Assembly: GCA_958298945.1 (NCBI GenBank)
Contig: OY282609.1
Span: forward strand, 66,870,220 to 66,934,219
Origin: Atherix ibis
Lineage: Eukaryota; Arthropoda; Insecta; Diptera; Athericidae
DNA: 64,000 bases
Direction of reading: 5' to 3'
Both the position numbers and the translations under genes were made by a program. Below are positions 11,610 through 24,208 of the stretch, one piece after another (the stretch's first letter is position 1; each line of letters starts with the position of its first letter). The notes under the pieces are model-generated. The model was not told the DNA's origin, did not search any database, and saw only the letters and a list, made by a program, of their open reading frames with translations.

Positions 11610-12841
11610 CGAGAGTCGTTCATTAAGTCCTTAGAAAAAGATGGATAAAAACTGTTTTTAAAAAAAAATTTTTTTATTTTTCAACATAATCTCCTTTTAG
11701 CTCTATACACTTATTTTTATCCCGTCCAAAAAATAGGATTTCTGAAGTTCTGCAAAATACTCATCCGTTTGAGCAATGACGTCCTCGTTGGAAGTGAACC
11801 GTCGTCCGCCAAGCCATTTCTTCAGATTGGGGAAAATAAAATAGTCACTCGGGGCCAAATCTGGTGAATAAGCGGGATGCTGCAACAATTTCATTCTCAA
11901 TTCCACAATTTTGGCCATGGAAACAGCGCAGGTGTGTGTGTCCTGATGCAAGAGGATTTTTTTCTTCCTCAGATGGGGGCGTTTCTCTTTGATTTCCTCG
12001 CTCAACCGTTGTAATAACGACGCGTAATACGCTCCTGTTATTGTTTTTCCTTTTTCCAAGTAGTCGATAAAAATGATGCCATCACCTTGCCAGCCGATGG
12101 CACAGTTTTTGCCTTCTTCGGAGCCTGTTCACCCTTGAAAATCCATTGTGATGACTGTCTCTTCATTTCTGGAGTGTAGTAGTGTATCCAGGTTTCGTCC
12201 ACAGTGACATATCGACGAAGGAATTCGACAGGATTGCGATGAAAGAGTGCCAACATAGCCTTAGAGTCCACTACACGATTGCGCTTATTCTCCTGTGAAA
12301 GCAAACGCGGCACCCATCTTGCCGAAAATTTTTTCACAGACAATTTTTCATGCAAAATTGAAGCGACTGTACCTTGTGATATGCCCGTGGCCTCAACTAA
12401 TTCGCGCACTTTAATTCGCCGATCGTTCAAAATCAGATCGTGGATTTTGTCGATGATTTCAGGAGTAGACACCTCAACTGGGCGTCCTGAACGATGTTCA
12501 TCTTTTGTTGATGAACGGCCACGTTTAAATTCATTCACCCAATTGTAAACCGTCGCAAACACAGGTGCACATGTGCCATGAACTGCATCCAACTCGGCTT
12601 TGATTTCTTTCGGGCTTAAGGATTTCAAATGGAGATGTTTGATGACAGCCCTAAACTCGCTTTTTTCCATTGTTATGCACAAATAAATGTCGTTAATTTT
12701 AACCTACGATAGAAATTGACCTACGCTATGGATCGAGCTGAAATTTTGATAGCTTTCCTGTCGATACTGCTACTTACAAAAAAAACCGACACTACGAGCG
12801 TAATTTCTTGGATTTTCTAAGGTCTTATTGAACGACCCTCG
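11610..12841 (-). mobile_element. Mariner element, irritans type, near full length but broken
   Basis: A 1232-bp element with terminal inverted repeats: CGAGAGTCGTTCATTAAG at the left and, reading inward from the right, CGAGGGTCGTTCAATAAG followed by ACCTTAGAAAA, shared with the left end. A TA follows the right end, while the left flank is TT, so the TA duplication is mutated on one side. It encodes a transposase on the minus strand (11674-12670). It lies in the 24-kb Pde1c intron in the gene's own orientation. Confidence 0.93.
11674..12670 (-). pseudogene. Mariner transposase (DD34D type), frameshifted
   Basis: Starts at an ATG giving MEKSEFRAVIKHLHLKSLSP, the N-terminal helix-turn-helix. 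A second DNA-binding helix region follows (GRPVEVSTPEIIDKIHDLIL), then WVPRLLS, the WVPHEL-equivalent linker. The first catalytic Asp is in VTVDETWIHYYTPE and the second in LLHQD. The third is in LAPSDYFIFPNLKKWL. Compared with the copy at 56 kb, 25 bases are missing after GTGATGGC (about 12080), which shifts the frame. Three residues are missing right after the second Asp. A further small deletion near 11715 shifts the end, where the original frame reads CIELKGDYVEK then stop. The usual length is about 345 residues. It cannot make active transposase. Confidence 0.92.
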
Positions 12842-13304
12842 TAGTAAGAAGTCAAATAAATAAAGCTTAAATTTCATTATAATATAAGGAAATATTTACT
12901 CAATTTGATCACTTCCCTGTTTTTGATTTAATACTATAACTTTGAGAGTTTTAAATAATCTGCTGTAAATGTTAAAGTGAATAGAATGTAATTGCAGATA
13001 TTTGAAAAGATGGAAAATGAATAATTAAATAGAAAAATATTCGAAATATATTCATAGGTTTATGTTCAATTTTTCAAAAGCTCAAATATCAGAAATGGGA
13101 AATTTTTTTTTGAATAAATATTCACAAATTATAACGTGGAAATGCTAAAATTCCAGTAATTAATTATGTAAATCGAATAGATTTAAATATGTTTTAAATA
13201 TTTATTCCAAAAGAAGGGTTGGCGTATGCTCAATGATAAAATAATTACAATTTTTATGCGCAATATTTTAGTAATTTAAAAATTATGAAATCAACAATGA
13301 AACT
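12842..13304. other. AT-rich intron sequence
   Basis: Nothing recognised between the mariner end and the next LINE fragment. Confidence 0.5.
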
Positions 13305-13575
13305 ACTCAATATTTGGATAACCACCCTCGTTTTCCATACCATTTTTGTAGGCGTTCAATTTAGTATCCCAAATATTTTTTACAAAAGTCACAATGCAGA
13401 ATTTCTTTTTGAGTAAGACTCCTTATATTATTAGGCTCCTAAGCCAATAATTCCTTTTTCAAGTTCTTTACCAAACTTTCTTAAACAAACTAATATGCTC
13501 CACAGAATTTAACTACTTTATAATACTCCCTTCAATTTATAAATAAAATAAGTAATGTCAACCTACGTGAAACAA
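13305..13575 (+). mobile_element. LINE family 2, C-terminal/3' fragment
   Basis: DNA closely parallels the 2340-2530 copy: GATAACCACCCTCGTTTTCC here against GATAACCAACCTTGTTCC there. It continues with AATGCAGAATTTCTTTTTGA, the frame that elsewhere reads NFFLSKTP. The end (ATATGCTCCACAGAATTTAA) matches ATATACTCCATAAAATTTAA in the 8575 copy. All frames are broken. Confidence 0.6.
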
Positions 13576-14645
13576 GAGGTGATGCTGTAAAATAGCCTCT
13601 ATTTCATATTTAAAAAATCTTATTTACAAACAATTTGCATAAATTTTCTTTCATAAAAAAACACTAAAATTTTTTCAATAAAAAAGATAATTTTTAGGAA
13701 TTGTTATAAAATTAGTTTAATAAAATAAATGGGTAAGCAATGTGCTGACAGTTTAGGAAGGATGATTTCTTTTTAGGATGGATGCATTGAAAAAACCGAG
13801 CCAATGCCTTCTGAGGTATGTACCAAAATAAGTTATGTCAGCCAAATCCTATTCATCACATGCAAGAAGTGCTCCCCGTGCCATGCAGCTGTGCTGAAGC
13901 TAAGATGAAAGGGCGAACGCGTTGGTTCAGTGCGTTAAAATCTAATAATAATCCTTCATTTACCAAAATTTTATGTATATTTTTTATAGAAAACAGACTA
14001 TTTTAAATTATACTGCGAATATTCTAACTCCATAAACATCAAGCAAATATTTTCCTGTACGCCTACTAGATGTGGGTTAAATACACAGTTTTGAAGATTT
14101 TATAGTCTCAGGCAGCTAATCGTGCAACTGAAGCGAAACGAGGAAGAATCAATGATGGGAGCAAATTTTTCTTATAGTCTATCATCAATAAACTCGTCGA
14201 AATCCTCAATTTTATAGCGTATGATTTACCTAAATAAAAATTTAAACAAATTTCCCTGATTTAACGATATTTGGAATGTCTGCATTTAGATTGCAGTAGT
14301 CCTAAGTTTGAGTACTGCTAATTACATAAAAATTAAAAATAAAGAAGAAATACAAAAAAAAATAAAAAAAAATTTAATTTTTGTTAGTCTTTGCAGTAAG
14401 AAGTCTCCAGGCTCCTAAATTTTATATGATAAAAAAAGAATTTTTGATTTAGTTAAAAAATTCTATACTTTTTCCACTCAAAAACCTATTTTCCCCAATT
14501 GTCCTGGGAATACTGCCATGGATGTTCAGTTACTTATGAGTATATTATATTTTGTCATAAAAGCTATATTTTCATTTTGAATATTAAATTTTTTTGGAGA
14601 AATAAACTTTTTGTTTAAAAATTTTCTTTTTCATATTTTGATATA
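13576..14645. other. Intron sequence, possible unassigned remnant at 13790-13950
   Basis: Mostly AT-rich. A less AT-rich patch at about 13790-13950 and another at 14090-14170 may be old element debris. The small frame at 13818-14006 shows no motif that I recognise. Confidence 0.4.
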
Positions 14646-15555
14646 TAGGGTTTTCCAATAAGAGTAATATGATTTCTAAGTGACGTTTCGGCCATTTGTA
14701 ATGGCCCTCGCGGATTTTGTGGCTTGCATCCGTATAAAATTGTTATCACTCAAGAACTGAAGCCATTAAACCACCGTAAACGTCGTGAATTTGCTGATTT
14801 TGTCTTGGAACAACTTAAAACAATAACGATTTTTTAAAGAAAATCGTCTTCTCCGATGAGGCTCAGTTTTATCTGAGTGGTGCGGTAAATAACCAAAACT
14901 ATTGATTCAGGTGCGAAGAAAATCTACAAATTATTTATGAACATTTGACAGTTTTGGTGTGGTTTTTGGTCTGGTGGAATCATCGGTCCGTACTTCTTTC
15001 GAAATGAAGCTGCTAACACCGTTACTGTCAATGGAGAGCGGTATAGATCGATGATAACCAACTTTTTATGGCCGAAATTGGAAGAAGATGATCTTGACAA
15101 TATCTGGTTCCAACAAGACGGCGCCACGTGCCACACAGCACTTGCAACAACCGAATTATTGCGAGAAAAGTTTGGAGATTCGATTATTTCAAGAAATTGT
15201 GACATTGAATGGTCTCCAAGAAGTTGTGATTTAACACCATTAGACTATTTCTTGTGGGGTTATTTGAAGTCATTGGTCTTTAGCAATAAACCAGATTCTC
15301 TTCAAGCTTTAGAAGTCAATATTGAACGTGCTATTCATGACATACAACTTGATTTAGTGGAAAAAGTACTCGAAAATTGGGTTTATCGAATTCGTTCCTA
15401 CAAAATAAGTCGTGGAAGCCATTTGAATGACGTTTTATTCAGAACTTAATTATATCGATTGTACTTCACATTAAATAAAAAACATTTGAATTTCCTTAAC
15501 AATTAGTGTGTTTTTTTTGGAAAAGAAATCATATCACTCTTATTCGAAAACCCTT
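14646..15555 (+). mobile_element. Mariner-like element of the DD41D (rosa-like) group, internally deleted
   Basis: A 910-bp element bounded by inverted repeats. The left end runs GGGTTTTCCAATAAGAGTAA then TATGATTTC; the right end, read inward, runs GGGTTTTCGAATAAGAGTGA then TATGATTTC. TA dinucleotides sit at 14644-14645 and 15556-15557. Inside is the C-terminal two thirds of a transposase in plus orientation. Full members of the group are about 1.3 kb, so some 400 bp including the DNA-binding region is gone. Confidence 0.88.
14738..15449 (+). pseudogene. DD41D mariner transposase fragment
   Basis: Begins abruptly at VITQELKPLNHRKRREFADF, so the helix-turn-helix domain is missing. The first catalytic Asp is seen in another frame as KIVFSDEAQFYLSG-like sequence near 14845. 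A continuous frame from 15051 reads MITNFLWPKLEEDDLDNIWF, then QQDGATCHTA (second Asp), and then RSCDLTPLDYFLWGYLKSLV (third Asp). I count 41 residues between the last two Asp, which assigns the DD41D group. The C-terminus is intact (stop after DVLFRT). Frameshifts and stops lie upstream of 15051, so it is inactive. Confidence 0.85.
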
Positions 15556-17747
15556 TACTTTAATTTCAAAATCTGTTAAATTTCTTAAAGTTGTTTGTAT
15601 GCAAAGTACATAAAAAGAAATCCATAAGAAAAAATAGTGGAAATATTTAAAAAATTCAAATTACGAATAAACAGAATAAATAACAGAAATATCAGAATAA
15701 ATAACTTTCCAAATTATTCGCAAAAAAACTTAATTGCCGGAATCAGAAAATGAACTTTCCAAAATGGGAAAAATGACAAATAGGACAAAATTGTTTCCAT
15801 CTTTTCTCATTTCGTTAATAATATAATGTCCATCGTGAAGAAAATTGTTGAGCAACTTTTTTTAGGTATTTACCAAAAAGTGGTATTATTTTTAAAGATT
15901 GTCTAATACAAAATAATGAAATCTTTTTTTACATTTGTTAGGGGATGGTATAAATTAAAGCTTGCTTATAAGTTATTTGATTAAAAAAAATGCTGAATAT
16001 GATTTTTCGTACATTTTTTTTTTTTTGAATAGCTCCCGCTTGCAGAAATAACAGTGTTTGGTGTTTAGCTAAAAGAGAATTTTCTTGATTGATCTCTCTT
16101 ATAAGTATAATATAAAAGAAAAGCTTTCAATTCTATTCATTCTAAAAAAAACTATTGAGTTCTTGTTGAAAGAAGAAAAAACTTTTAATTTTTACTTATG
16201 AAAATATAAAACAGCAGACAGTTGTGGTTTCATTCTAGTTTCAAAATTCGACTGCGTAACTATACAAAATCACCGATTATGGCAAAAGTTTATACATTTT
16301 CTTTGCTATTTAAAGAAAAGCCTTTGTCAGTAAAAGTAACGCCCTTCAGTAATAAAAATGTCTGCAGCATTGCGACTTTTTGCCCAAATGTTTTCATTCA
16401 ATTTTATTAAAGATTCGTCAGAAAAGATGATAGCAATCACAATGAAAATTTCTTTCTTTTTCAATGATTCTATTTAAAAAGTAAATAAAGATTTTCAAGA
16501 AAGCATAAATGTCACGAACATTTCATAGAAAACGGTGGAAATAATGAAAATTGACATAAAAAATAGTCGTCTAAAATATACGATAAATTGGTTCAGTCAT
16601 GATAAGTATTATTGGCACATCGATTGGAGTGTCCTTTTTTCTTCAAATAAAATATCTAAAAAAAATATAGCATGTACTTGTATGTTCAAAAGTAAGAAGC
16701 TTTCATTAAAAAAAAATTATAATTTTATGTGCAAGTGTTAATTTTTACTGATTATTTTTTTGCATAATGCAGGTACATAGATAGAGTGATTCATAAAATT
16801 TTTCTTTGCAATATTTTTATATATTTTCTAAACTAGGATAAGTAAAACTCTCCAATAATTGGCTGTTTGCGTGCATTTTTGTTAAATTTATATGAATTTT
16901 GAATTTTATTTTTATACAGATATCAAATTAATGACGAATCCTACTAAACTTTACTAAAATTGAATAATTGACTATAAAAAGTCACTATAGGACACTATCA
17001 GCTGTTTTTTAGTTAATTGCAATTATTAGCTCAAAAAGTCAATTTAATATTTCGATTGACATTGAAATTTTTTTTAACAAAAACGATATTAAACGTGAAA
17101 AACTAGATCATATTTGCTGATGATTTATGTACATTTTGAAAGTATGTGTTCATAAACATCGATATGTCGTGTGGTAGTTTTTTGCTTATCAACACACCTT
17201 TCTTCAACGATATGAGTAGTGACAATGGTCACCCTTTGCTGTTTACGTTCATGGAATCTAAAACAAAATCAGTATTAGCCAAAAATGATGATAAAATATG
17301 AAAACGTATTGAATTAATTATAAAATATTCATATATGTACGAGTATGTAGAGATATTCAAAGATACTTTGTACTTTAGATAATATAAAAATTAAAATTTT
17401 CAAAAAATGTATTCTTATAAGATAAAAACCTTTGCAAATACGATAAGGCAGTATTAAATTTAAAGTTTAAGGCCAAAGAAATCTTTTTCTTAGAACCAGA
17501 TTTAAAGTAAAAAAACATGTCGCCTAACTGATGATAAATTGTTAACATTTAAAATTAAAAGACTAATGTCGCCTCACTTTATTATCAATTAAATAATCCT
17601 CGTATAAGCGGTTGGGAATAATTTAATGTTGATGCGCTACGTTAATATTGATCCACTTTTGTGTAAACCAAAAATGTCGACTACATTGTTTGTTAATGTA
17701 CATTTACAACTCAAGGCCACTCTTGCCCAGGCGGCTCTAAACAGTTT

Positions 17748-17822
17748 ACATTTAAAGTTTTAGATTTTTGTTGAAGCACTTTTTATGTATTTAGTTCAAC
17801 AAAAATCTACAATTTCAAATGT
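17748..17822. repeat. Imperfect 28-bp inverted repeat, miRNA-like hairpin
   Basis: Arms 17748-17775 and 17795-17822 pair at 25 of 28 positions around a 19-base loop. The loop-side 15 bases of each arm (TTCAACAAAAATCTA and its complement) pair perfectly. Size and mismatches resemble a pre-miRNA, but a remnant of an inverted-repeat element is equally possible. No expression evidence is available from sequence. Confidence 0.6.
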
Positions 17823-19099
17823 AATTTGAAAAGTTGGGAACTGTTTCCGTTAAAAATTCAAGGAAAATATCGACCCATTTTTGAAAAATAACATTTCGTT
17901 TAGGCGACCGGGAAAAATTTCGATTTAAAAATTAATGCCCAGTATTGACTTACTTTTGAAAAACGTTTTGAATTTGTAAAAAATTTGAAGCTTTAGACCA
18001 ATAAAGAACATAATTAAAATAAAAATTAAATCGACTAGATAAACAGAAATTATTTACTTTTATATTTACACTGTTCCTAATTGCCTAGACGTAATCTACG
18101 CTTATGTAAATCAGGAATTGTTTACGTTTTAAATTGTTTTTTTCTGAAGAGTTTTCACACAAATAATATTTTTTCTTCCAACAAATTATTTTTGTTGTTT
18201 CAATTTTTAATATATATATATAGTTGAATAAAGGTTTATAGTTTTATCAACCATATTTTACTTTAAATGTTTGTTTAAATAAAAGTTACGCATGTATTAT
18301 ATGAAATTTTTCTGCTTAAATTCTTCTGATTTTTAAACTTATATATTTTTTTAATATCAAAATTGATTCATCATGATGAACAAAATGTAGATTCCTTGTT
18401 TTTAAGAAATTCCTCTTTATAGGATCCGTTTTTGTTCTTCTCAATTTTTCTGCCCTTCTAGTACATATTCAAAGATTACAAAGCTATATAAAATTCTTAT
18501 GAAAATAGTTAGATGCACTTCTTTAATAAAATTTGATATATTTTTCATGGACTGTTGCGTTTCAGAAATGCTTAAAATACAAGTTTTACATAAATTCTGC
18601 TTTCATAGAAAAACAAGTTATTATTTTTAAATAATCGAAAGAATAGTTTATTTAAATTTAGGTTATATTATCAGAAATTCTATTTGAAAAACTCCCAGAC
18701 TAAAAACTTTTTTGGAAAGCATCTGTAGAAAATTATTTTAAGCTTAAACTTTTTGCTGAACTACTATCATTTATAAGAGAAATAAATGTAATGTTATTTT
18801 GGCTACCGAAAAACAAAACAATTTATATATTTTATTTTATTTGAAATTATTTGGAAAGATTCCTTGATACTTAATAATAAGGAAACATTTCCCTGTTATA
18901 AGATGTATTGAACCTAACAATAAGTATGTCGAAACTTTGAATGGAACTTTATATTTTGTGCTTATATATTAATGTAATTATTTCCTTGGGGATGTCTTTG
19001 ATAAAATATTTCTGTTTTTTAAATATACCATAATTCACTGAACAAAAATTTTTTGCAAGGAAACTTTAACTTTCAAAATGTTCGCAATTGAATTCTTTT

Positions 19100-19245
19100 T
19101 GGAGAAATTGTTTTTAGTGAATATGTTTTTATTAAAAATGATTACTCTAAAAATATTTTCAGTGAAAATATTTTCACTTAAAATGTTTCCACTAAGAATG
19201 TATTCAGTAAAAATGTTTTCAGTGAAAATGTTTTCCGTGAAAATA
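19100..19245 (+). repeat. Short 15-bp tandem repeat relic related to the 13-bp family
   Basis: About nine degenerate units of ATGTTTTCAGTGAAA-like sequence. The unit length of 15 keeps one frame open, which explains the artificial Met-Phe-Ser-Val-Lys repeat peptide. The core TTTTCAGTGAAAA is the same theme as the large arrays. Confidence 0.65.
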
Positions 19246-22200
19246 AAGAATTTATTATTATTATTTTATTTTGCAAAATATTTATTAGCATTTCCAAATA
19301 TTTTTTGTCATTATTATTTTAGTTTGCAAAATTTATTCTAATAGAAAAAAAATTGATATTTCATGTTTGAAAATTTAAAGTTTTATTAGATGAGAAGTTC
19401 AAAAACAGATCATATTCAATAAACTTATAAGAACTCGATGGGTAAAAAAAATTCATAGACAGTAAATCAAAAGAAATTACTTTTTTTATAATTTGAAACT
19501 TTGATATGATAAAATACTTAAATTCAAGGAAGGATTCAAAAGTTTTTCTTGAATATAAATAGCAAAAAATTCACTTTTATGTAGTATAAACTAAAAAAAT
19601 ATCTTCAATTATTTTGTTAATCAGAAATTATACCTAAAACAGAACATTTTTACTTCCAATTTTAGAAATTTTCACTTTCCTTGAATAAACAATATCCTTT
19701 CTATTATATTATTTATTAACAATAATTTTAAATTTAAAAATATTAAATAATTTTGCATCTTAAAGAAAAATTCAAAAATGATCACTTATTAAAATATTTT
19801 ACCATATTTAGTAAAAATAATACCATATTTAGAATATTCGGGAATAAAGCTTTTACGGATTTATGTGATACTTAATTTTTATTGGTAATAAAACTGTAGT
19901 GAACTTTGAAAAAATGAAATCCTTTGAGTGCTATAAAAATATCAACAATTTAAATAATAAAATTCTAAAATGAAATCCTTTGAATTTAAAAATGATAATT
20001 TAATATTATTTATATTGCTCTTTAATTATGAATAATACGAGCATATATTCATACCATATTTAATTGCATATTTTGGACAACATATAATTATATATTATTT
20101 AAATAAAAATAAATCGAAATTATTTAAAAATATATTTTATAAAAAAAATATAAGAAAACAATATTTTAAATCTAGTCCAAACTACCAACATTTATTTTTT
20201 CGAAAATTTGGCAAAATATCAAAAGAAAAATTAATTTATTTTCCACGAAAATCAGCTCTTCAAATATGCACATTTTATTAAAATATCATGATTAATAAGC
20301 TCATTGGATTAAGTATTTTGATTAATAATTAAATATTTTGAATTCTGAGAAAATTAGATTATTATTATTTATTTAGTACGTAGTCTTTTTTCGGAAGTCA
20401 ACTTTAAAGAAGTCGATTTGAAATCTTATAATCAAAGTTGTTCAAGTTAAATATGAGAAAATGTTTGTCTGTCAAAGTAGAACTTAAATAAATTTTCTAA
20501 CAGTACCAACAGGATTAAAAAAAACTACTTTGAAAATTAATGACGATGAACGTAAGGTTTGGTAGTTTATTTGATGTAATTTTTATTTGTCTACACTTTT
20601 CGGATTCTGGCATTTATTTGTGGACTTATGGAATTTGCTCCTCTACAGAAATATCTCATTCTTCAAGTTTAATAAAATAAGAAAAAAATTGACACAGAAA
20701 ATAATATAAATCCTATAAAAATATACAACAGAATTTCTTTTCAAAGTACAAACGTATATACTCTATGTAGACATAGAAGAGAGCATAAAGAAATATTATC
20801 AACAAGTGCACGACTTACGTTTTATTGAAAGAATTCAGTTTAATAAGTATACATCTTGGCAATTATTTATATTCTACCCTCAATACTGTAGAGTATAGAA
20901 AAGTATAGCATCGTGTATAGAAAAGGACTATTACTATTTCATTACTTTCATATTGAATATTCTATATTATATAGAACTGTTATCTTAATCATTGGCGTCT
21001 GTTTTAAATTATTTATTTTATTTGAATAACTTACAAAGAACCAAAAAAGGCCGACATTTTGATAACGTCTTTTTGGTTTGGAAATTAATTTTAAAATCAA
21101 TTAATTTTTGAAAAAGTAATCATAATATAAATTACTTTTTTTTTAAATTTTAACTTGATTAGATGATAAAAAAAATGTTATTACTATATTAAAAAAAGTT
21201 TATTAAAAAAAACATAATTATAACATCTGAAAAATACCTTGCATCTTCTTTTAATATTCAAACTTATTATTCAAATTTTATTAATTCAGACTACTAACTA
21301 TTCTACAAAAATACTGCCATGAATATTCCATTCAAGTTCATTTTAAAAATATTCCACCATAATATCCTTTTTATTCGTATTTATGGGCAGCATATGTATA
21401 TAATTTTCTCAAATTTGTATACCACTCTTTAGGGTATTGAATATATTTGAGAGTTTTGAATATATTTATTTACACTTTAAATATATATTATTCAAATCAA
21501 CAAAAAAAGATTACCAAAAATGTTTCTAATATATGATATATATGCAAAAAAATGGGGCATCATAGATTTTATTAGAAAGCTTTTATTACATAGAATTCAT
21601 TTCCAGTATCATAATTTGAACTCAGTGAAAATATTATTTAAAAATATATAATTTTTTTTATTTTATGTTAAACCTAAGATCTATCCCAGAAAGAAGCTAG
21701 GATTCTGATAAGAATTTAACATTCAATAATACTTGTAGCTTTCACTCATCCACAATACGAATGGTCCAAATTTTTAAATATTAATGTTAGCAAAACATTA
21801 ACAATAAACAGAAAATATTTAAAAATATTTACAAAATATATGAAAATATTCAGAAAAATATTTACAATATCCTTTTTTAACCAAAAAAAAAAAAAAAATT
21901 AGAAATTGCTTAGATACATAAAGTTTTTCTTAAGAGTGTGTGTAGATAATTTTTTTTACATTATTCAAAGCAAGTATTTAAGTAGTTTTTAATAAAAATG
22001 GGAAATAATACGCCTAAAAATGCTAAGCCAATAAATTACTCTATTAATATTTTAGGTCCTATATGTAGTCGAATAATATTAAAATATATTGAAGTGTAGA
22101 ACTATTTAGGGGCTTTATGTGGTCAAATGTTACCAATAGAATTTCAGTAAACTAACATTTTTAACACGAAATTTTGCAATTATTATAAAAAAAATGTAAA

Positions 22201-23062
22201 AGAAAATTATGCACACTGATTCAAAAAAATAAAACTAAAATCTATTTTCTTTTTTAAATTATAATTAGTAACTAAGTAAATAATTTTATTCGAAAAAATA
22301 AACATTAAAAGAAATTTTCTCGTTTCTTATAAATAGTATAAAGCATGCAAAGAAAACTCAACCTTATTACAACAAACATGTCTGTATTTATAAAAGATGC
22401 AGTTTCTAATTAAAATATTTTTTTAAAACAACTTAAAAATTAATTTTTAATTTTTTTAAAAATGTTTAATGGTAAATAAATAAATTTGAAAAAAAAAATT
22501 GTTTTCTTATTCATAATAAAACAAAGCCAATTTAAGTGTTAAGAGAATTGATTGTGAATAGCCAAATTGATTTTATAGTTCAATGTTGAAAGGCAAGAAA
22601 CACATTTTTAATTTTTTTATTTTATTATTATTTTCTTTTTTTGAGACAAAAAATCAACGTTTAGACTAAAAATTAATACATATTACACTCAGACAAATAC
22701 ATATTTGAGTAGATATAATATAATGAAAGCAATTTTTTATGCAAATACATATATGGTATGTATATCCTGTATGGCAAACAATTTTTTAGTTAATGTCTTG
22801 TTCAAGAAATAGTAAAAAGGAATAATTTCAAGCGAAGTATTGTGTGCAAAAACATTTTTTTTGGTAGAGTAGATGCAGTTTGTTTTTTAAAAGAATGAAA
22901 ATAAAATGTAGACTGTATGTTTTTAATTATTGATAAAGTATGTGTGTATGTGTAAATATTATGGTTGCATTATACTTAAAAATGTTACAAACTTTAGAAA
23001 AAAAACAGTACGCTTTGTAGATAAGAGTTTAAAAATTTTATGTATATGGAGAGAGGGTCAGG

Positions 23063-23087
23063 GAGATAGAGATAGAGATAGAGATAG
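23063..23087 (+). repeat. GATAGA microsatellite
   Basis: Four near-perfect GATAGA units followed by purine-rich AGGAAAGAGAAAAAGAG. Confidence 0.85.
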
Positions 23088-23709
23088 GAAAGAGAAAAAG
23101 AGTAAAAGATGTATAGACAAATAAATAAATACTTAGTGATAAAATATAAAAAAAATTGATATTTATTGTAAATAATTGATAAACTATTAGTGAAGAAAAT
23201 TCATTAAAAAAAGACACTTTTATTAACAGTTGGTATTCTATTTTTTCTTATAAATCAATGAAATAAAATATACTTTTTAATAATAATATATTATTATTAT
23301 TAAAAATAAAATTTTAATTATTAATTAATAAAGAAAGTGTTACAGATCTACTTAACTAAAAAATTCAAAATATAAATTTTTTTTTTGATTTTTTCTTAAC
23401 ACACTAATAAAAAGTCAATTCAAAATATTAACACACAAAAAAAATACTCAATAAAAATATTCTTAACTAAAATATCAAAAAATTGGGGTTGAAATTTTTG
23501 AAAAAATTCGATATTTTAAGAATAAAAAGTTTTTTTTAGTTTTAATATTTTCTATTAATTTATAATATTTTCAATTCAATATTTAATATACAATATAATT
23601 TGAATTTAATATTTAAATCAAGAAAACCGAACAAAAAAACAAAGAAAAAACTAGAAATATATTAGGAATTTCTTTTTTTTTTAAAAACCAAACGCATAAA
23701 ATTAAAGTT

Positions 23710-24208
23710 TTAGGTTTTATATTTGTACATTTTTGACATTGATCTGGCCCATACGGGTGTTCTTAGACGTCGTCTTTGCACGGTATTTGCTGGAACAATA
23801 GCATTAATACTGCTACTGCTACTACTAACACCACCACTGCTCTGACTATTTCCAATGATAACAGCACCACTATTACTTTCAGTTCCACAGCCTCTAGTAC
23901 CACTATTATTCTTACTGGAAGAATTACTACTCTCGTCTATTTGACCTTCACTACTACCTTCGCCGATATTGCCATCACCTCCTCCTGTTCTACTACTTTC
24001 TTCTTCAAGGTCTTTTTTTTTACCTCCTCCATCACCACCGCCTCCTCCACCATCGCCGTCTCCTTTATCACTTGGCGGTGGCCCTGTGGGTCCACTATGT
24101 GTTTGTGGCGCTGTTGATAAGCCTTTAGTACGAATCGCTCCACTATCGTTATCCTTTGATTGATTGTTATTACAGCTGCTGTTACGATCCTGAACTACGC
24201 CATCTTGG
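23710..24208 (-). CDS. Candidate alternative 3'-terminal exon of Pde1c (Ser/Gly/Asn-rich)
   Basis: The minus strand is open for 165 codons plus a TAA stop at 23710-23712. It is much less AT-rich than the intron around it. The frame reads QDGVVQDRNSSCNNNQ near the start, then a Pro-rich stretch (GPTGPPPSDKGDG), Gly- and Asp-rich repeats, KKKDLEEESSRTGGG, Ser/Asn runs, and a basic end RRRLRTPVWARSMSK. Codon use is mixed, as in real fly low-complexity coding sequence. An acceptor AG at 24209-24210 would join in phase 2 to the exon ending at 27680, giving a PDE1 N-terminus with no catalytic domain. There is no in-frame ATG except near the stop, so it is not a first exon. If the better CAG acceptor at about 24190 is used with phase 2, a different, Lys-rich frame opens instead. 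It could also belong to a nested gene. Confidence 0.55.

Larger units (their letters stand above)
15556..23709. other. Long AT-rich intron stretch
   Basis: About 8 kb without a supported gene. Contents noted: an imperfect hairpin at 17748-17822; a 15-base repeat relic at 19100-19245; an A16 run at 21883-21898; a GATAGA microsatellite at 23063-23087; and an AT palindrome-like stretch at 23279-23303. Open frames at 16222, 16535, 19078 and 22930 have AT-driven composition and were not accepted. Confidence 0.55.

Noticed and set aside
19078..19341. 87-codon plus-strand ORF with repeated Met-Phe-Ser-Val-Lys
   Set aside because: Artefact of a 15-bp tandem repeat in AT-rich DNA; no start context or conserved motif.
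23776..24117. Thr-rich plus-strand ORF
   Set aside because: Antisense of the Ser/Gly/Asn-rich minus-strand frame; ACT/ACC runs are the complement of AGT/GGT codons.
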